Positions 44,070 through 55,046 are shown, counted from the stretch's first letter. The stretch is 64,000 nucleotides of DNA from Dendrolimus kikuchii (GCA_019925095.2 CM034403.1:2609690-2673689), one strand, 5' to 3'. The notes: generated by a model from the letters alone, not told the origin. Numbers and translations: made by a program.

Positions 44070-44565
44070 CGCCGAAAGTCCAGCACGGACCTTCGGCTGC
44101 CGTAAACGGGCGGCGCGGGTGGGGCCCCTTGGGGTATAGGGGTTCTCACTCACCCGCACATGCCGTCGAGTTGAGAGCGCGAGTGTTCCGCGCGCGCTCA
44201 CCTCTCCTCCCGTGGGGCGAGTTACAAACCACCCCACGCACATAGAGCTTGAGGATGCCGGGGGATTAAAGGAAGTCCCCCTGCAGTGGAAGTGGCCTTG
44301 CGAGGCCCACGCCTGCCAGGGCTGCGGAGAGGCTAGGTCATATACCCGTAGCCCTGGCATAAGGCGAAGGACGGAACACTCAGGGGTTTTAGTGGGTATC
44401 CCTAACTGGGGAGTGGCAATATCATGGCACCAGTTCTGACTGGGCATGCTAGTGCCACCCCCAATCTGGCGAATCCCACACTAGGTCGCGAATTATCCCC
44501 CAAGGTTCTGCCCTTGTCGCAAGGTTCTGCCCTTGTCGCGGCTTAGTCCTCAATCGGATTTCTAA
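44070..44565 (+). repeat. R1-like LINE 3' UTR
   Basis: GC-rich sequence continues without change of composition after the stop until about 44560. It is annotated as 3' UTR by position; no family alignment was possible. Confidence 0.5.
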
Positions 44566-44735
44566 GTCAGGTTGCCTGGAAGAGATCGCTTTAAGCGATA
44601 AGACCTCCTTTTGTTTTGGCGTTAAATTATTGTAATTATTCATTCTGTAATTGTTTACTTGGTGAATAATAAAGTGTTTTCTATTATATTTTATAAGTAT
44701 TCCATACCGTTCCGTTAGATTCCATTCCGTTCTTT
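44566..44735 (+). repeat. LINE 3' UTR hairpin tail
   Basis: GGTTGCCTGGAAGAGATCGC then TTTAAGCGATAAGACC, AATAAAG near 44668, and a CCATTCCGTTC run. May be the true end of the R1-like copy or a separate insertion. Confidence 0.6.
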
Positions 44736-44739
44736 TCTA

Positions 44740-45098
44740 CAATATATTAATTCGTTCTTTATCTAATTCTATTCCATATTCTACAGTGAAGCGTTTATAA
44801 AATTCTCATATAAAGCGCAAGGTATCCAAACTTCATAACCCGCTCCTAATAACCTGAGCGTTTATTAATGAAGTTTGGCGTACGGTGCATGAAAATATGG
44901 CGCGCTTAACTCGATTCACTCCGTACACACGATGTACACTGAATTTTTGCTTTATTAACTTTCGTATAGCTGATGAAATTCCGATGAAATATTTCATTAA
45001 TATTTACTCTTTTGGAGAATGGATTTTTGTGCATGTTTTTAAGCTGCAAACTTTTTATGTGTGCTTCAGTTAAAAAAATAAATTGCCTAGCTGGCTGG
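44740..45098. other. Unassigned stretch
   Basis: Nothing recognised. Confidence 0.4.
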
Positions 45099-45312
45099 TA
45101 ATGGAAAATAGTTGTCGCTTTGCAACACCAAAACCATTGCTACCTTTGTACCAATTGCAGCAGTACATTGTCAACCTCAAAGAGGATACTGGATAGTGAT
45201 TCCGGAACACAATACAAGGTTGTCATGGCGGCATGCTCTAGACCAGCGGGGAGGGTCATCTAGACGGACAATACCCTACCACCTGGCTGAGGTTTGTTTT
45301 GTTGCCCATTAC
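45099..45312 (-). mobile_element. S1 copy, old and diverged
   Basis: TTTGCAACACCAAAAC, TCCGGAACACAATACAAGG and ACCCTACCACCTGGCTGAGG identify it. Both ends are eroded. Confidence 0.75.
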
Positions 45313-45815
45313 GTGTAATTGTAAAAATATATTGTAAATAAATTTAATTTTAGGAAGGCTTACAGACTAATATATATCAGTATAGTAGAAAAAAGTAGTA
45401 TATAAAAAAGAAGAAGAAGAAGATAACAAGCCTCCACCTATTGGTAACAACACATACATACATATACGATTCCTAATGATAATATAGTTACTAAGTTTCT
45501 GTTTTGCCAAAAAATTCTTGAGCCAGTATTCGCTTGACCGAATTTATACTAGTGCAGTATAAGTCTAGGTTCAATTGTACTAGTATTTTGTTGAAACAAC
45601 TTGAGCTTCGTAAAATAAAGGTCTATAGTTAGTGGTCACTAAAGGTGTGTGAAGCAAACCTCTCTGTCTAAGACCAAGATGATTAGCTCGTAAATAGAGA
45701 TCTATAATATTATAAAATTCTAAACATGCCGCGTCTGTATATTGAAGCTATTTAAAAAAACCAATTGGAATAGACTATATAAACTACGGACAATACGATG
45801 CAATTTGTTTTAGAT
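45313..45815. other. Unassigned stretch
   Basis: (GAA)n at 45410-45423; otherwise nothing recognised. Confidence 0.4.
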
Positions 45816-46181
45816 TTCTGGTCTGTTTGTTCGGGATTCACGTAAAAACTTTTGTGCCGATTCCGATGCGGTTTTCGCTGATCGACAGTTAATTCTTAGA
45901 CTTACACGCTGCGCTACTTTTTATCCCGGGAATACCGCAGGAATTTTTCTGGGTAAGATTTAAAATGGGCACATAAAAATAAATCAAATTCCAATGTAAT
46001 TTTTTTTGACTAATCTATAGCAAATTTAATGTGTGATATTTTTTTGAATTTGAATATTCCCGGGAGCGATTTGTAGTTATCCCGACACAGTTTCCACTAA
46101 AACGATTGCTTACATTCGTTTTCAAATGCTGCGATACTTTGTGTTCCAGGAATCCTGCGGGAATTTCATTCATTCATTTTA

Positions 46182-46498
46182 TCCGTGCAGGAACGGAGAA
46201 AGAATACAATTTCCTGCGGCCCGGCGGCATGTCGTAAGAGGCGACTAAACAACCCACAGCCAGGTGGTAGAGTATTTGCTCGACTGGATGGCGACCACCC
46301 CTAGTCTAGAGTATGCCGCCATAACAATCTTGTATTGTGTTCCGGCATTAGTGACCAGGTTCCAGTCTCCTTTAAGAGAGCAGCAGCGCATTTGTAGCAC
46401 CTTTGGTGTTGCAAATGTCCATAGGCGATGGGAACCGCTTTCCACTAAGTGGGCCGTCTGCCTGTCTGCTAAACTCCTGCAATAAAAAATAATAAAAA
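46182..46498 (+). mobile_element. S1 copy, full length, nested in Hel-D
   Basis: ATCCGTGCAGGAACGG to CTCCTGCAATAAAAAATAATAA. The flanks GGAATTTCATTC and ATTCAAGTCAAGCG rejoin to match Hel-D. Confidence 0.92.
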
Positions 46499-46523
46499 AT
46501 TCAAGTCAAGCGTGGACAAAGTC

Positions 46524-46951
46524 TTCTCGTAGACGGAATGCTTGAAGACGAAAGTCTTCGAGCAGTGCGTCCTACCCATCATGACATATGGTGCCGAGAC
46601 ATGGACACTGACAGCGGGACTGGTCCACAAATTCAAAGTCGCTCAACGAGCTACGTTAGGTGTTTCTCTTATGAATAAAATCAGAAATGAGGACATCCGT
46701 AAGAGAACGAAGGTAACTGACATAGCTTGCAAAATTAGCAAGTTGAAGTGGCAGTGGGCCGGTCACGTCTGTCGAGGACCGACGGCCGATGGAGCAAACG
46801 AGTCCTGGAGTGGAGACCACGTCTCGACAAACGTAGCGTAGGACGCCCGTCAGCCCGATGGACTGACGACCCGCGCAAGATCGCCGGCAGGGGCTGGATG
46901 AGGAAGACGGGAGACCGGGATATGTGGCGCGTACTTGGGGAGGCTAAAGAA
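46524..46951 (+). mobile_element. RTE-2 LINE fragment, nested in Hel-D
   Basis: It encodes VFEQCVLPIMTYGAETWTLT, VHKFKVAQRATLGVSLMNKI, then RVLEWRPRLDKRSVGRPSAR in another frame. Flanked by GTGGACAAAGTC at both sides (near 46512-46523 and 46952-46963). 5'-truncated and frameshifted. It is the region after the polymerase in an RTE-type LINE; clade from motif style. Confidence 0.8.
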
Positions 46952-46989
46952 GAAGTGGACAAAGTCGCGGGCATATCCTAGATTTAAAT

Positions 46990-47285
46990 AAAAAAGGTCT
47001 CTTCTTCATGTGTCAGATGATAATTCAATAAATAAATTTTATTCTAAAACTAAATTGGTACAACGTGTCTTGTTTAACAACATGTCCGTCGCAAGCGTAA
47101 CGAAGCCCGTTGCATGTTCGGACGGTGCTTTGTCATCTAATATCCGAAACTCGGCGAGCACTGTCAATGTTTGGACAAGGGACTATTGATCACGTATGCT
47201 GTAACAACCTAGTGAAATTTCATTATACGCTTCATCTCCAGCTCTGACTCTAGCTATTTATATATAAAATTGTAAAGTTAGTGTG
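46990..47285. other. Unassigned stretch
   Basis: Nothing recognised. Confidence 0.4.
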
Positions 47286-47529
47286 TTTTTTTTATTGCAG
47301 GAGTTCAGCAGACAGGCAGACGGCCCACTTAATGGAAAGCGGTTACCATCGCCTATGGACATTTGCAACAGCAAAGGTGCTACAAATGCGCTGCTGCTCT
47401 CTTAAGGGTCACTGGAACCTGGTCACTAATTCCGGAACACAACTCAAGGTCGTTATGGCGATATGCTTTAGACCAGGAGTGGTAGCCATCCAGTCGGGGA
47501 AATGCCTTACCACCTGGCTCCTGCACGGA
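47286..47529 (-). mobile_element. S1 copy with internal deletion at CCACCTGG
   Basis: TACCACCTGG is joined directly to CTCCTGCACGGAT, removing ~75 bp between the recurrent breakpoint and the 5' end. Confidence 0.9.
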
Positions 47530-47530
47530 T

Positions 47531-47690
47531 AGATACTTGCTTTGTGATTCTGCTTTCATTCATTCTCTCTAATTGCCCAAACCACTTTATACATTCCTTT
47601 TTCAACTCATGTCACTACATCCTCTTTCAATCCACAACGTTTTCTTATCACACTATTTCTTATCATATCACTAACCTTAGATGTACTATT
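47531..47690 (-). pseudogene. RTE-M-related variant fragment
   Basis: Minus frame: VSDMIRNSVIRKRCGLKEDV then stops and shifts. Same subfamily as 19803-20040. Confidence 0.6.
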
Positions 47691-48511
47691 GGTGGCAGTT
47701 GCTTCTTTTAAAATAAAACTCGATGTGGACTGGACTATATGACTATTATTAGTAGCGTTATTTATAATTAAACTATACATAGAAGAAATAAATACAGAGA
47801 GTGCGTATTGGTGCTATTGTATATGAGCAATGTGTAGCGAATGAGCAAGTGAAGTGTTGCCGGCCTGCAAGGTCGCTTCTATATTTCACGTTCCGTCCGA
47901 CGCCTAGCTGCTAATTGTGCGAGCTATGGGCGTCGGCGGTATGCGGGGCACGGAGAGGTGTGCTCCGGCGTGTGGATCTTTTTTTTCTCCTCCTTTTAGC
48001 TCAGGCGAACAAGATATGCCCGAGTCATTTACTGTTTTATCCTACTAGACTTTAATACATATTACGAGGGTAACGGGAAGTGGGTTGGGTATACTTTATA
48101 GTTTATATATATTTATATTATATTACATATTATTATATACTATTTTTATATTTTACTATATATACTTATTATATACTTATTTATATTTATACCTGAATAC
48201 ACGCCCGCGTTGCCTTTCCCGATCCAACACCGTCCACGCGGTTTGTGTATGCGCAGATTGTGTTGAACCGGGGAAGATGATCAGACGCATACACAGATAT
48301 TTTTCTATCTATTTATATCGTATATATTTATATATGTATATATGTATTAGTATACTACATATTTTATATTTATATATCTATATATTATTCTACTTGAAGT
48401 GAGGTTCTAGATTATACTTATATATCCGACGGGTGGGTTAGGGGGGTGCTCTCCGTCCTCAACATATACGTATATTTAAAAAAAATGTTTTACTTGTTTA
48501 ATGTGGATCGA
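47691..48511. other. Unassigned; AT-rich (TATA)n tract 48090-48410
   Basis: Long degenerate TATATTTATA runs are present. GC-richer patch at 47860-47980 without a supported frame. Confidence 0.4.
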
Positions 48512-48543
48512 TATGCGGGCGAATACTAGTATTCGCCCGCATA
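48512..48543. repeat. Perfect 32-bp palindrome
   Basis: TATGCGGGCGAATACT is followed at once by its reverse complement, with no spacer. Confidence 0.9.
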
Positions 48544-48721
48544 ATTCATACATAATTTCATAAGAATATCTAAAAAAATATACTACATCAAAAGTAAATT
48601 AGAACTGTATCTCAACAATTTACATTTACACAGAACTAATGGAATTAGTTCAACGATTTCATGGAATCCTTTGTCTTGTAATGTTCAAGGAAAATAAAAC
48701 CAAAATTTCGTCGATTTTCGT

Positions 48722-49025
48722 TTATTCAAACATTAAAATATATGGTACAATGAACAAATTGAGACCAGTTTGAATTTGTTGCTTAATATCGTCTCGTCTT
48801 AACTCTGATGACATCTGGGACAGTCTTTCTTGTCTAGCACTGGGACTTTCATGGTCTGTTTTTATTACACCAAAACCTAGTGTCGGCGACACAACCGAAC
48901 GTGTCGGGAAATTTTTAGCTACCCTCATGTTGCGTGCCCACTGTTGGGCAATGGTAAAATCCCGAATATTACCACCGGTTACGTTTCGTATGAAATATAA
49001 TAAAGAATCCAACTGAAAGTTGTTA
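48722..49025 (-). CDS. Unidentified ORF or terminal exon, with repeat-like paralogue
   Basis: The minus frame is open from about 49018 to the stop at 48722-48724. It starts with LDSLLYFIRNVTGGNIRDFT and includes QQWARNMRVAKNFPTRSVV and a charged SARQERLSQMSSELRRDDI. An AG acceptor-like AACAACTTTCAG precedes it, and AATAAA overlaps the stop, as in a last exon. A related sequence (VTNGKI-type) remains at 57300-57365, so it may be a mobile-element protein rather than a host gene. I do not recognise the family. Confidence 0.4.
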
Positions 49026-49137
49026 TTTTTTTTATAGTATTTTTTACTGTTTACCTTATTTTACGAAAAAAACTCCAACAATCTATGGGTTTGATTAATT
49101 ATATAAGTATAATTCTTAGATTCATAATCTTAATATC

Positions 49138-49264
49138 AGACGGATCAAGCAAATTGAATCAATTTGGTTGAAAGGCACAGAACTGACAGAACACACCATT
49201 ATTCAATTGAAACGCTCATTATAATTTGAACTCACTCAAATTGAAGGGCAGAATTGAACCGTCT
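49138..49264. mobile_element. Repeat I, possible small inverted-repeat element
   Basis: AGACGGATCAA at the left and TTGAACCGTCT at the right are inverted with one mismatch. TTGGTTGAAAGGCACAGAA recurs at 54050. Confidence 0.5.
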
Positions 49265-49508
49265 TATCGGCTTTAGTTAAATTTAAAAAAAAATGAAGTT
49301 GTATAAAAAAATCTTACGAGATTGATTATGAATAAAATTTTAGTTTAGAAATCAAATATAATTAAAATAGTGTAATCGATTGCAACAATTGTGTACATGT
49401 TGTAAGAAAATGATCATTAAACAACAGATAATTCTGCCCGCCTTATAGCAAACGCAATACTTGCAAATGGCGGTATGAAGGAAAACATATCTTTAGATAT
49501 TTAAACAA
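49265..49508. other. Unassigned stretch
   Basis: Nothing recognised. Confidence 0.4.
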
Positions 49509-49521
49509 CATGTTCATGTTA

Positions 49522-49863
49522 CATACATACATAGCTTCACGCCAGTTCCCTTGCGGGGTAGGCACGAACAACAGAGCGCCATTTAGGCTTATTCTTACAC
49601 ACCTCACTTGCTTCTTTCACACTCATAACTGTTGTCATGCACGCTCGTCTGTTATTAAGGCTCCTGACATCACCTTCTGCTAGTACACGATCAATTTGAT
49701 CATGGAAGGTGTGTCGTGGCCTTCCACGACTTCTGCATCCATCCACTTTTGCATTGTATATCTGTTTAGTCATTCTTTCATCATGCATTCTTTCCACATG
49801 CCCGAACCACCGGAGCATTCCTTTCCTTACCTTCACCCCGACACTCTCTTTCAGACCAACTCT
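49522..49863 (-). mobile_element. RTE-M LINE fragment
   Basis: 13-bp duplication CATGTTCATGTTA at 49509-49521 and 49864-49876. Frame intact to the 5' break. Confidence 0.9.
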
Positions 49864-49995
49864 CATGTTCATGTTAAGTAACTTTATAGTGTATCTAAAA
49901 AAAATATATCAAGCTTTATTAAGATTAGCGCCTTGGGATACCATTTCTGCAAAAATACTCTTCTGCAAAAAATAAAAACTTAAAAATGTCGATTA

Positions 49996-50554
49996 GGGGA
50001 AACAGGGGAATGCTGTTCATTCAAGGAAAACCTTCTATATTTAATCTATAACAACTATATATTAAAATTTAAGGAAAACAATACAATTGTTCATTTATTC
50101 AGTAAACACTACTTTGACTCGAAACGTATGAAACTTTCCTTAATAATCGATAACTAAGCAGTTTTAAAAGAAAAGCGTTCTTGGGCGCCATTACCGCTTA
50201 TATAAAAATATGTTGCCCCCAGACGCTATGTGTATGATTAAAACGAATTAAATTTATATTCATGTATTAATTTGTTATTGTTAAGTACAAAAATAATTGA
50301 CTAAACGAATAGTACTGACATTAAAAAAGAAATTGAAACAGTAAAGTTACCAGTAAAAACGTTCAGCGAACAACTTTGTTAGCGGGACCGAAAACAAACA
50401 GACGTACTTCTCTTTCTCTTGCAGCTAGCGAATTTGTAAAACTAGTTACAGTTTGCTCTCGCAGCATAGACCCCACGCTTTAACCTATGTCCCGTAATCC
50501 AACGCGTAGAGTTTTCCAAGTTATACTTGTGAGCAGTATTACCCCTGTTTCCCC
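49996..50554. mobile_element. TA-flanked inverted-repeat element
   Basis: Left GGGGAAACAGGGGAATGCTG and right (reversed) GGGGAAACAGGGGTAATACT. TA lies on both sides (49994-49995 and 50555-50556), as in Tc1/mariner elements. 559 bp, no transposase. Confidence 0.7.
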
Positions 50555-50659
50555 TACTGCAAGTGCAATTAGTAGAGCAGAGTTGTTTGTTTATGTTTTT
50601 ATATAACCTACTTCTTCATTATCATAGGAGTTAACTGATAATAAAATTTGGTATAATAA

Positions 50660-50830
50660 CAAAACAGTCCATAAACGTCCCACAGTTAGGCTTGACCATC
50701 TTTATTTTAGAAGAACGATCAGTTTATCCACCACGTTTGTCCAATCCAGATTGGTGGGTTTAACACATCCGTTATCTGAGGTGCAGATTTCATCACGACC
50801 TTTCCTTATAATTTAGGATTTTCCGAAAAT
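50660..50830 (-). mobile_element. tS2 SINE, degenerate
   Basis: Read in reverse, CTGCACCTCAGATAACGGATG, TAAACCCACCAATCTGG and GGGACGTTTATGGACTG follow the tS2 order with many changes. The first motif is approximate. Confidence 0.5.
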
Positions 50831-51734
50831 ATGTATACCTACTTGAATTATTTAAAAATACAAATCATCGAAATCAAATTAAAGAAGTCGCAGCGATAAC
50901 ACAATTATTCACTACCGAAAACTCATCAATCATACAATCCTAAAAAAACACGTCCTACAATAACAAATTCAAACTGACCCTTCTTATAACAAAATTATAG
51001 CTTGGTAACATTAGAAAAATATTCTAGTATCTAAAAATGTTTTGTATAAAGCCGTGTTTCCGAATACAGCGGGGCATTAAGCAAGGGCGGTGGCACGAGA
51101 ACCGGGAGAATGTTTAGTTAAATTTCTCAAAAGAAGTTCTTGTGTTTATTAGCTGAGTTTGCTTCATTAGTTTGGAAGCTTGGTTCGGCGATTAAATTGA
51201 TATATGTTGATTTTAGGTTGTTAGAGAAAATGTCGGCACAGATGCGTTTTCAAGAAGACCTTATTTATTAGTGTTACCACTCTAAGAAACGTAAATTGTT
51301 GAACCTTTTAATGTTGCCACTCGAATAATTGTTCTGTGCCATCTCGCGACACCTTGTCGTAGACAAGCTGTATGGAAAAGCTTAGTGATTTATTTGTTAA
51401 TTTTATCCTGGAAATAATTTATAAATATCCTAATTTTTTTATTACACCAAAATGTTTTTGATTTATTTATATCTACATTTACTTTATTCGCTTTTTGCTC
51501 TAATAATATACAAATTAAAATTAAACCTTAACAATAAACTATAAGTATATATAATTTAAAATTGAACCAATTTTTTATCAATAAAGTTTAGTTGATTTAA
51601 TTTTGAATTAGTATTAGGTATATTAATATAAATTTAATTTCTATATTAAGTTATGCTTTTATTTATTCTTTTGCAAAAATGTGGGGCACCAGCAAAACTA
51701 CTATTGTCAAAAAATCTGAGAAACACTCATATAA
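50831..51734. other. Unassigned AT-rich stretch
   Basis: No repeat or frame was recognised; among the least repetitive parts of the window. Confidence 0.4.
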
Positions 51735-52009
51735 TCTTATACTAATATATAAGGTTAAAGAATTTGTTTGTTTGTTTGCTTGAACGCGCTAATCTCGGGA
51801 ACTACTGGTCTGATTTGATTTGGGCGATCTAACACTGAAATTCTTTCAGTGTTAGATCGCCCATATCAAGGAAGGCTATAGGCTATATATCATCACGCTA
51901 AGACCAATAGGAGCGGAGCACCAATAAAGAATGTTTCAAATTCGGGGTTTTTTTTAACTTACTTTTTTTTAAACTGTTCCACGCGGACGAATTCGCGAGC
52001 AGAACCTAG
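51735..52009 (+). mobile_element. Hel-F with an internal hairpin
   Basis: Ends GAATTCGCGAGCAGAACCTAG. Compared with 34708-34937 it has gained a perfect inverted duplication at 51822-51862. Confidence 0.72.
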
Positions 52010-52529
52010 TAAGTAATAAGGGGCAATAATAATTATTCATTTATTTATACTCAAATATGTGTGAGAAACAACAAACAAATAACAAAATAGTATTGCACAC
52101 GCTAGCGCTCCGCGCCCTGCTGTTTTTGGAAACGCAGCTTGATGAAGGCAGTCATGCTCAAATCTAATTTGGTAACGAGCATTATTTACAATATAAATTA
52201 ATAATTTCATTATGACTGCATTAGTGACTGTGTAATGATTTTTAATATTTAATACACGCTTCCGATATTTACTGCAATTATAGTCTGGCCACTCTTTTTT
52301 TTAATAGTAATAATAATAATAAATCTTTATTGCCAAAAAATCTGATACATTAACTTATTGAAGTCCCTAACTCCCGAGCTAGGCATGTAGCCTGTGTTTC
52401 GGGAATCAGTGCCCTCTCACATTAGTATGTACTTTTAAACACAATTAATACAAGTCGGTAACAGAGTGTTATGTCTAGTGAGTAAGCGTGTGGCGTGGAT
52501 GTACGTGAGCGCGCGCCCGCGCGCACATC
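52010..52529. other. Unassigned; possible LINE tail near 52305-52350
   Basis: (TAA)n followed by TCTTTATTGCC looks like a reversed poly(A)-signal tail. The rest is not recognised. Confidence 0.35.
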
Positions 52530-52536
52530 GTGTGTG

Positions 52537-52598
<62 letters not shown>

Positions 52599-52740
52599 TG
52601 AGTGAGTGAGTGAGTGAGTGTGTGTGTGTGTATGTGTGTGAGTGTGAGTGTATGTGTGTATGTGTTGTATATATGTGTGTGTGTGAGTGTGTGTTGCGTA
52701 TATGTGTGTGTTTATGTGTGTAATTATGTATGTGAAACTC
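52530..52740 (+). repeat. (GT)n-rich microsatellite
   Basis: An almost pure (GT)n core of ~65 bp, a (GAGT)n stretch, then degenerate GT with GTGTATATG. Confidence 0.95.
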
Positions 52741-52784
52741 TAAGAATGTGTTAACGTTAAACAAATTTAGTTTGCCGTAAATTT

Positions 52785-53100
52785 TATCCGTGATGGAACG
52801 AGGAAAGTGTATTCTTTTCTCGTTTCCTGCGGCCGGGCGCCCTGTCGTAAGAGGCGATAAAACAACTCGCAGACAGGTGGTAAGGCATTTGCCCGTCTGG
52901 ATGTTTACCACCCCTGGTCTCGCGTACGCCGCTATAACAACCTTGAGTTGTGTTCCGGCATTAGTGGCCAGGTTCCAGCATCGCTTAAGAGCAACAGCGC
53001 ATTTGTGGCGCCTTTGGTGTTGCAAATGTCCATAGGTGATGGTAACCATTTTCCATCAGGTGGGCCGTCTGTCTGCTGAACTCAAGCAATAATAAAAATA
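52785..53100 (+). mobile_element. S1 copy, diverged at the 5' end
   Basis: Near 52800-52830 an extra GTGTATTCTTTTCTCG occurs, an inverted partial duplicate of the S1 start. The tail is CAAGCAATAATAAA. Confidence 0.85.
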
Positions 53101-53169
53101 AATTGCTGTGGTGATATGAATTTCAACTAAATCTTAAATCAGTAATAAATTATACAGAATTAAAAAAAA

Positions 53170-53510
53170 ACAGATCAGACGGAATGTTGTGTGTCGATAC
53201 TTTGATGGTATCCCATCTTCCAAACACAGCCGTGATAACCGGGGCTGCTGCTGTATACCAGGACGCCCTGAAACGCCGCAAATATTTGTGGCTTTTGGGG
53301 TCGAGATCCTGAGGCCGTGGGGGCCTGGAGCGCATCACCTGTATCGAGACCTCTCAACGCATCTAATTGATGTCTCACGTGACCAAACGGCTGGCTTGCA
53401 CCTAGGGCAACGAATCAGCGTTGCCATCCAACCATCCAACGCGGAGATATGGCCAGTATTTTGAGCATGCTCCTCGCCGACGGCGATTTGAAGTCGATTT
53501 TTTAAATATA
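53170..53510 (+). pseudogene. LINE-J C-terminal fragment
   Basis: VAFGVEILRPWGPGAHHLYR, LIDVSRDQTAGLHLGQRISV, then a frame break before the RGNA motif. Confidence 0.6.
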
Positions 53511-53527
53511 GATTTATGTTATTTCGT

Positions 53528-53847
53528 AACTATAGTTTTTTTTTAATTCCAGGAGTACAGCAGACAGCAGACGGCCCACTTGATGGAAAGCGGTTACCAT
53601 CGCCTATAGACATTTGCAACACCAAAGGTGCTACAAATGCGCTGCTGCTCTCTTAAGGGAGACTGGAACCTGGTCACTAATTCCGGAACACAACTCAAGG
53701 TTGTTATGGCAACATACTTTACACCAGGGGTGGTAGCCATCCAGTCGGGCAAATGCCCTACCACCTGGCTGTGGGTTGTTTTGTCGCCTCTTACGACAGG
53801 CCGCCCGGCCGCAGGAAATTGTATTCTTTCTCCGTTCCTGCACGGAT
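53528..53847 (-). mobile_element. S1 copy, full length
   Basis: AATTCCAGGAGTACAGC at left, CTGCACGGAT at right. Confidence 0.92.
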
Positions 53848-54820
53848 AAAGTAAGTTTTATTTATAGTATATATATTTTAAATTAGTTACTAATGTATCA
53901 TTTTACATAATAAAAAAGAAGTATAGAATTATATGAAAGTAATTTTTTTTTAACGTAAATTGTTCGTCATTACAATGTGCAAGAAGTCGAACGCATTCTA
54001 AGAGTGGCCGAACAATAATATTAAACGGTTCAACCATATTGAATTAATTCGGTTGAAAGGCACAGAATTTAAAAAAACACGACGGTTTCAATGATATTGA
54101 TTGATTCAATTTTACGTTTATATGTATCACTTAAACATAATATTGAACTATTAAACGTTAGTGATAAATGTCGATTCCTTTCATTTCAGCGTCTTTTAAT
54201 ATTGATTCAATTTGGTTGAGCGATGCAATTAAGCTTTTAGTCTATAATGAGTATTTCAACATTTGATTTAAGTTCTACTACAACACGATTTGAAGTCAGA
54301 ACACTAACCGGATTTTTACAGTTCTTAGTTAAAAACACTAAAAACAGAACTGCGGACGTGACTTTCGAAATTTTTTGGGAGTGTTCAAATCGTGTTGGAA
54401 GAAACTGACAGAGAGCTTGATTGTATTGTGTTTAACTTTATTCGTGTGATTAACAAAATAACCGGTATAATAAATTTTAAAGCAAGGTATGACTGTAAAA
54501 TTTTAAAATGGAAACAGGGTCTCCGGGAAGATATTTAAAATTCTATATTACATTGATTTTAGATAACAATTTCCAAATACACTTTACAAATACATATTTC
54601 ACGCCCAGAAATAACATTTGGTACTATTAATATAACATTACTAATTACCTGTGTGGATATTAAGCTGTTTAAACTGTTTGCCATATTTCCTCTTAGTAGT
54701 CACTTAAACTACCTCTCGATGCTGGTTATTTTTGACAGTTATTTACGAGTTACTTTACCACCTATTATCCTTAAGAGGAGTTTATGGGTAAAAATTTCAC
54801 CAATCAGTTGCTGAGCAGTG
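53848..54820. other. Mostly unassigned; repeat I at 54020-54250
   Basis: AACGGTTCAACCATATTGAA and TTCGGTTGAAAGGCACAGAA match repeat I. The rest is AT-rich. Confidence 0.45.
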
Positions 54821-54824
54821 TTAA

Positions 54825-55046
54825 CGCCAACCAGTTCCGTCGGGGAGAGAGGGGAGCGCCGCGAGCGGCGCAGTCCGCCTTACACCCCCCGGCGACGCTT
54901 ACGCATACTCATACAGCTAATAAAGTTCATATAATTAAACAGTCCACTGATTATACAAGAAACCCACACCACCTCCAGGAGGAAGCTACATATGGTCCTT
55001 CGAGCCGTTCGGCGCTCCCCTCTCTCCCCGACAGAACTGTTTGGCG
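54825..55046. mobile_element. TTAA-flanked inverted-repeat element (MITE)
   Basis: Arms of about 45 bp begin CGCCAA(C/A)CAGTTC and share GTCGGGGAGAGAGGGGAGCG. TTAA at 54821-54824 and 55047-55050. 222 bp, no transposase; piggyBac-type target inferred. Confidence 0.72.

Larger units (their letters stand above)
45816..46980 (+). mobile_element. Hel-D Helitron-like element carrying two insertions
   Basis: Hel-D parts are 45816-46181, 46499-46523 and 46952-46980, ending GCGGGCATATCCTAG. S1 and RTE-2 are inserted in turn. The empty order is visible at 15640-15710. Confidence 0.65.

Noticed and set aside
43808..44447. Two long minus frames opposite the R1-like ORF
   Set aside because: They are shadows of GC-rich coding and 3' UTR sequence.
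48085..48402. 105-codon Tyr/Leu-rich frame
   Set aside because: It is translation of a TATA-rich low-complexity tract.
52435..53049. 204-codon minus frame with many Thr-His residues
   Set aside because: It reads through the GT microsatellite and an S1 copy; the repeats explain it fully.
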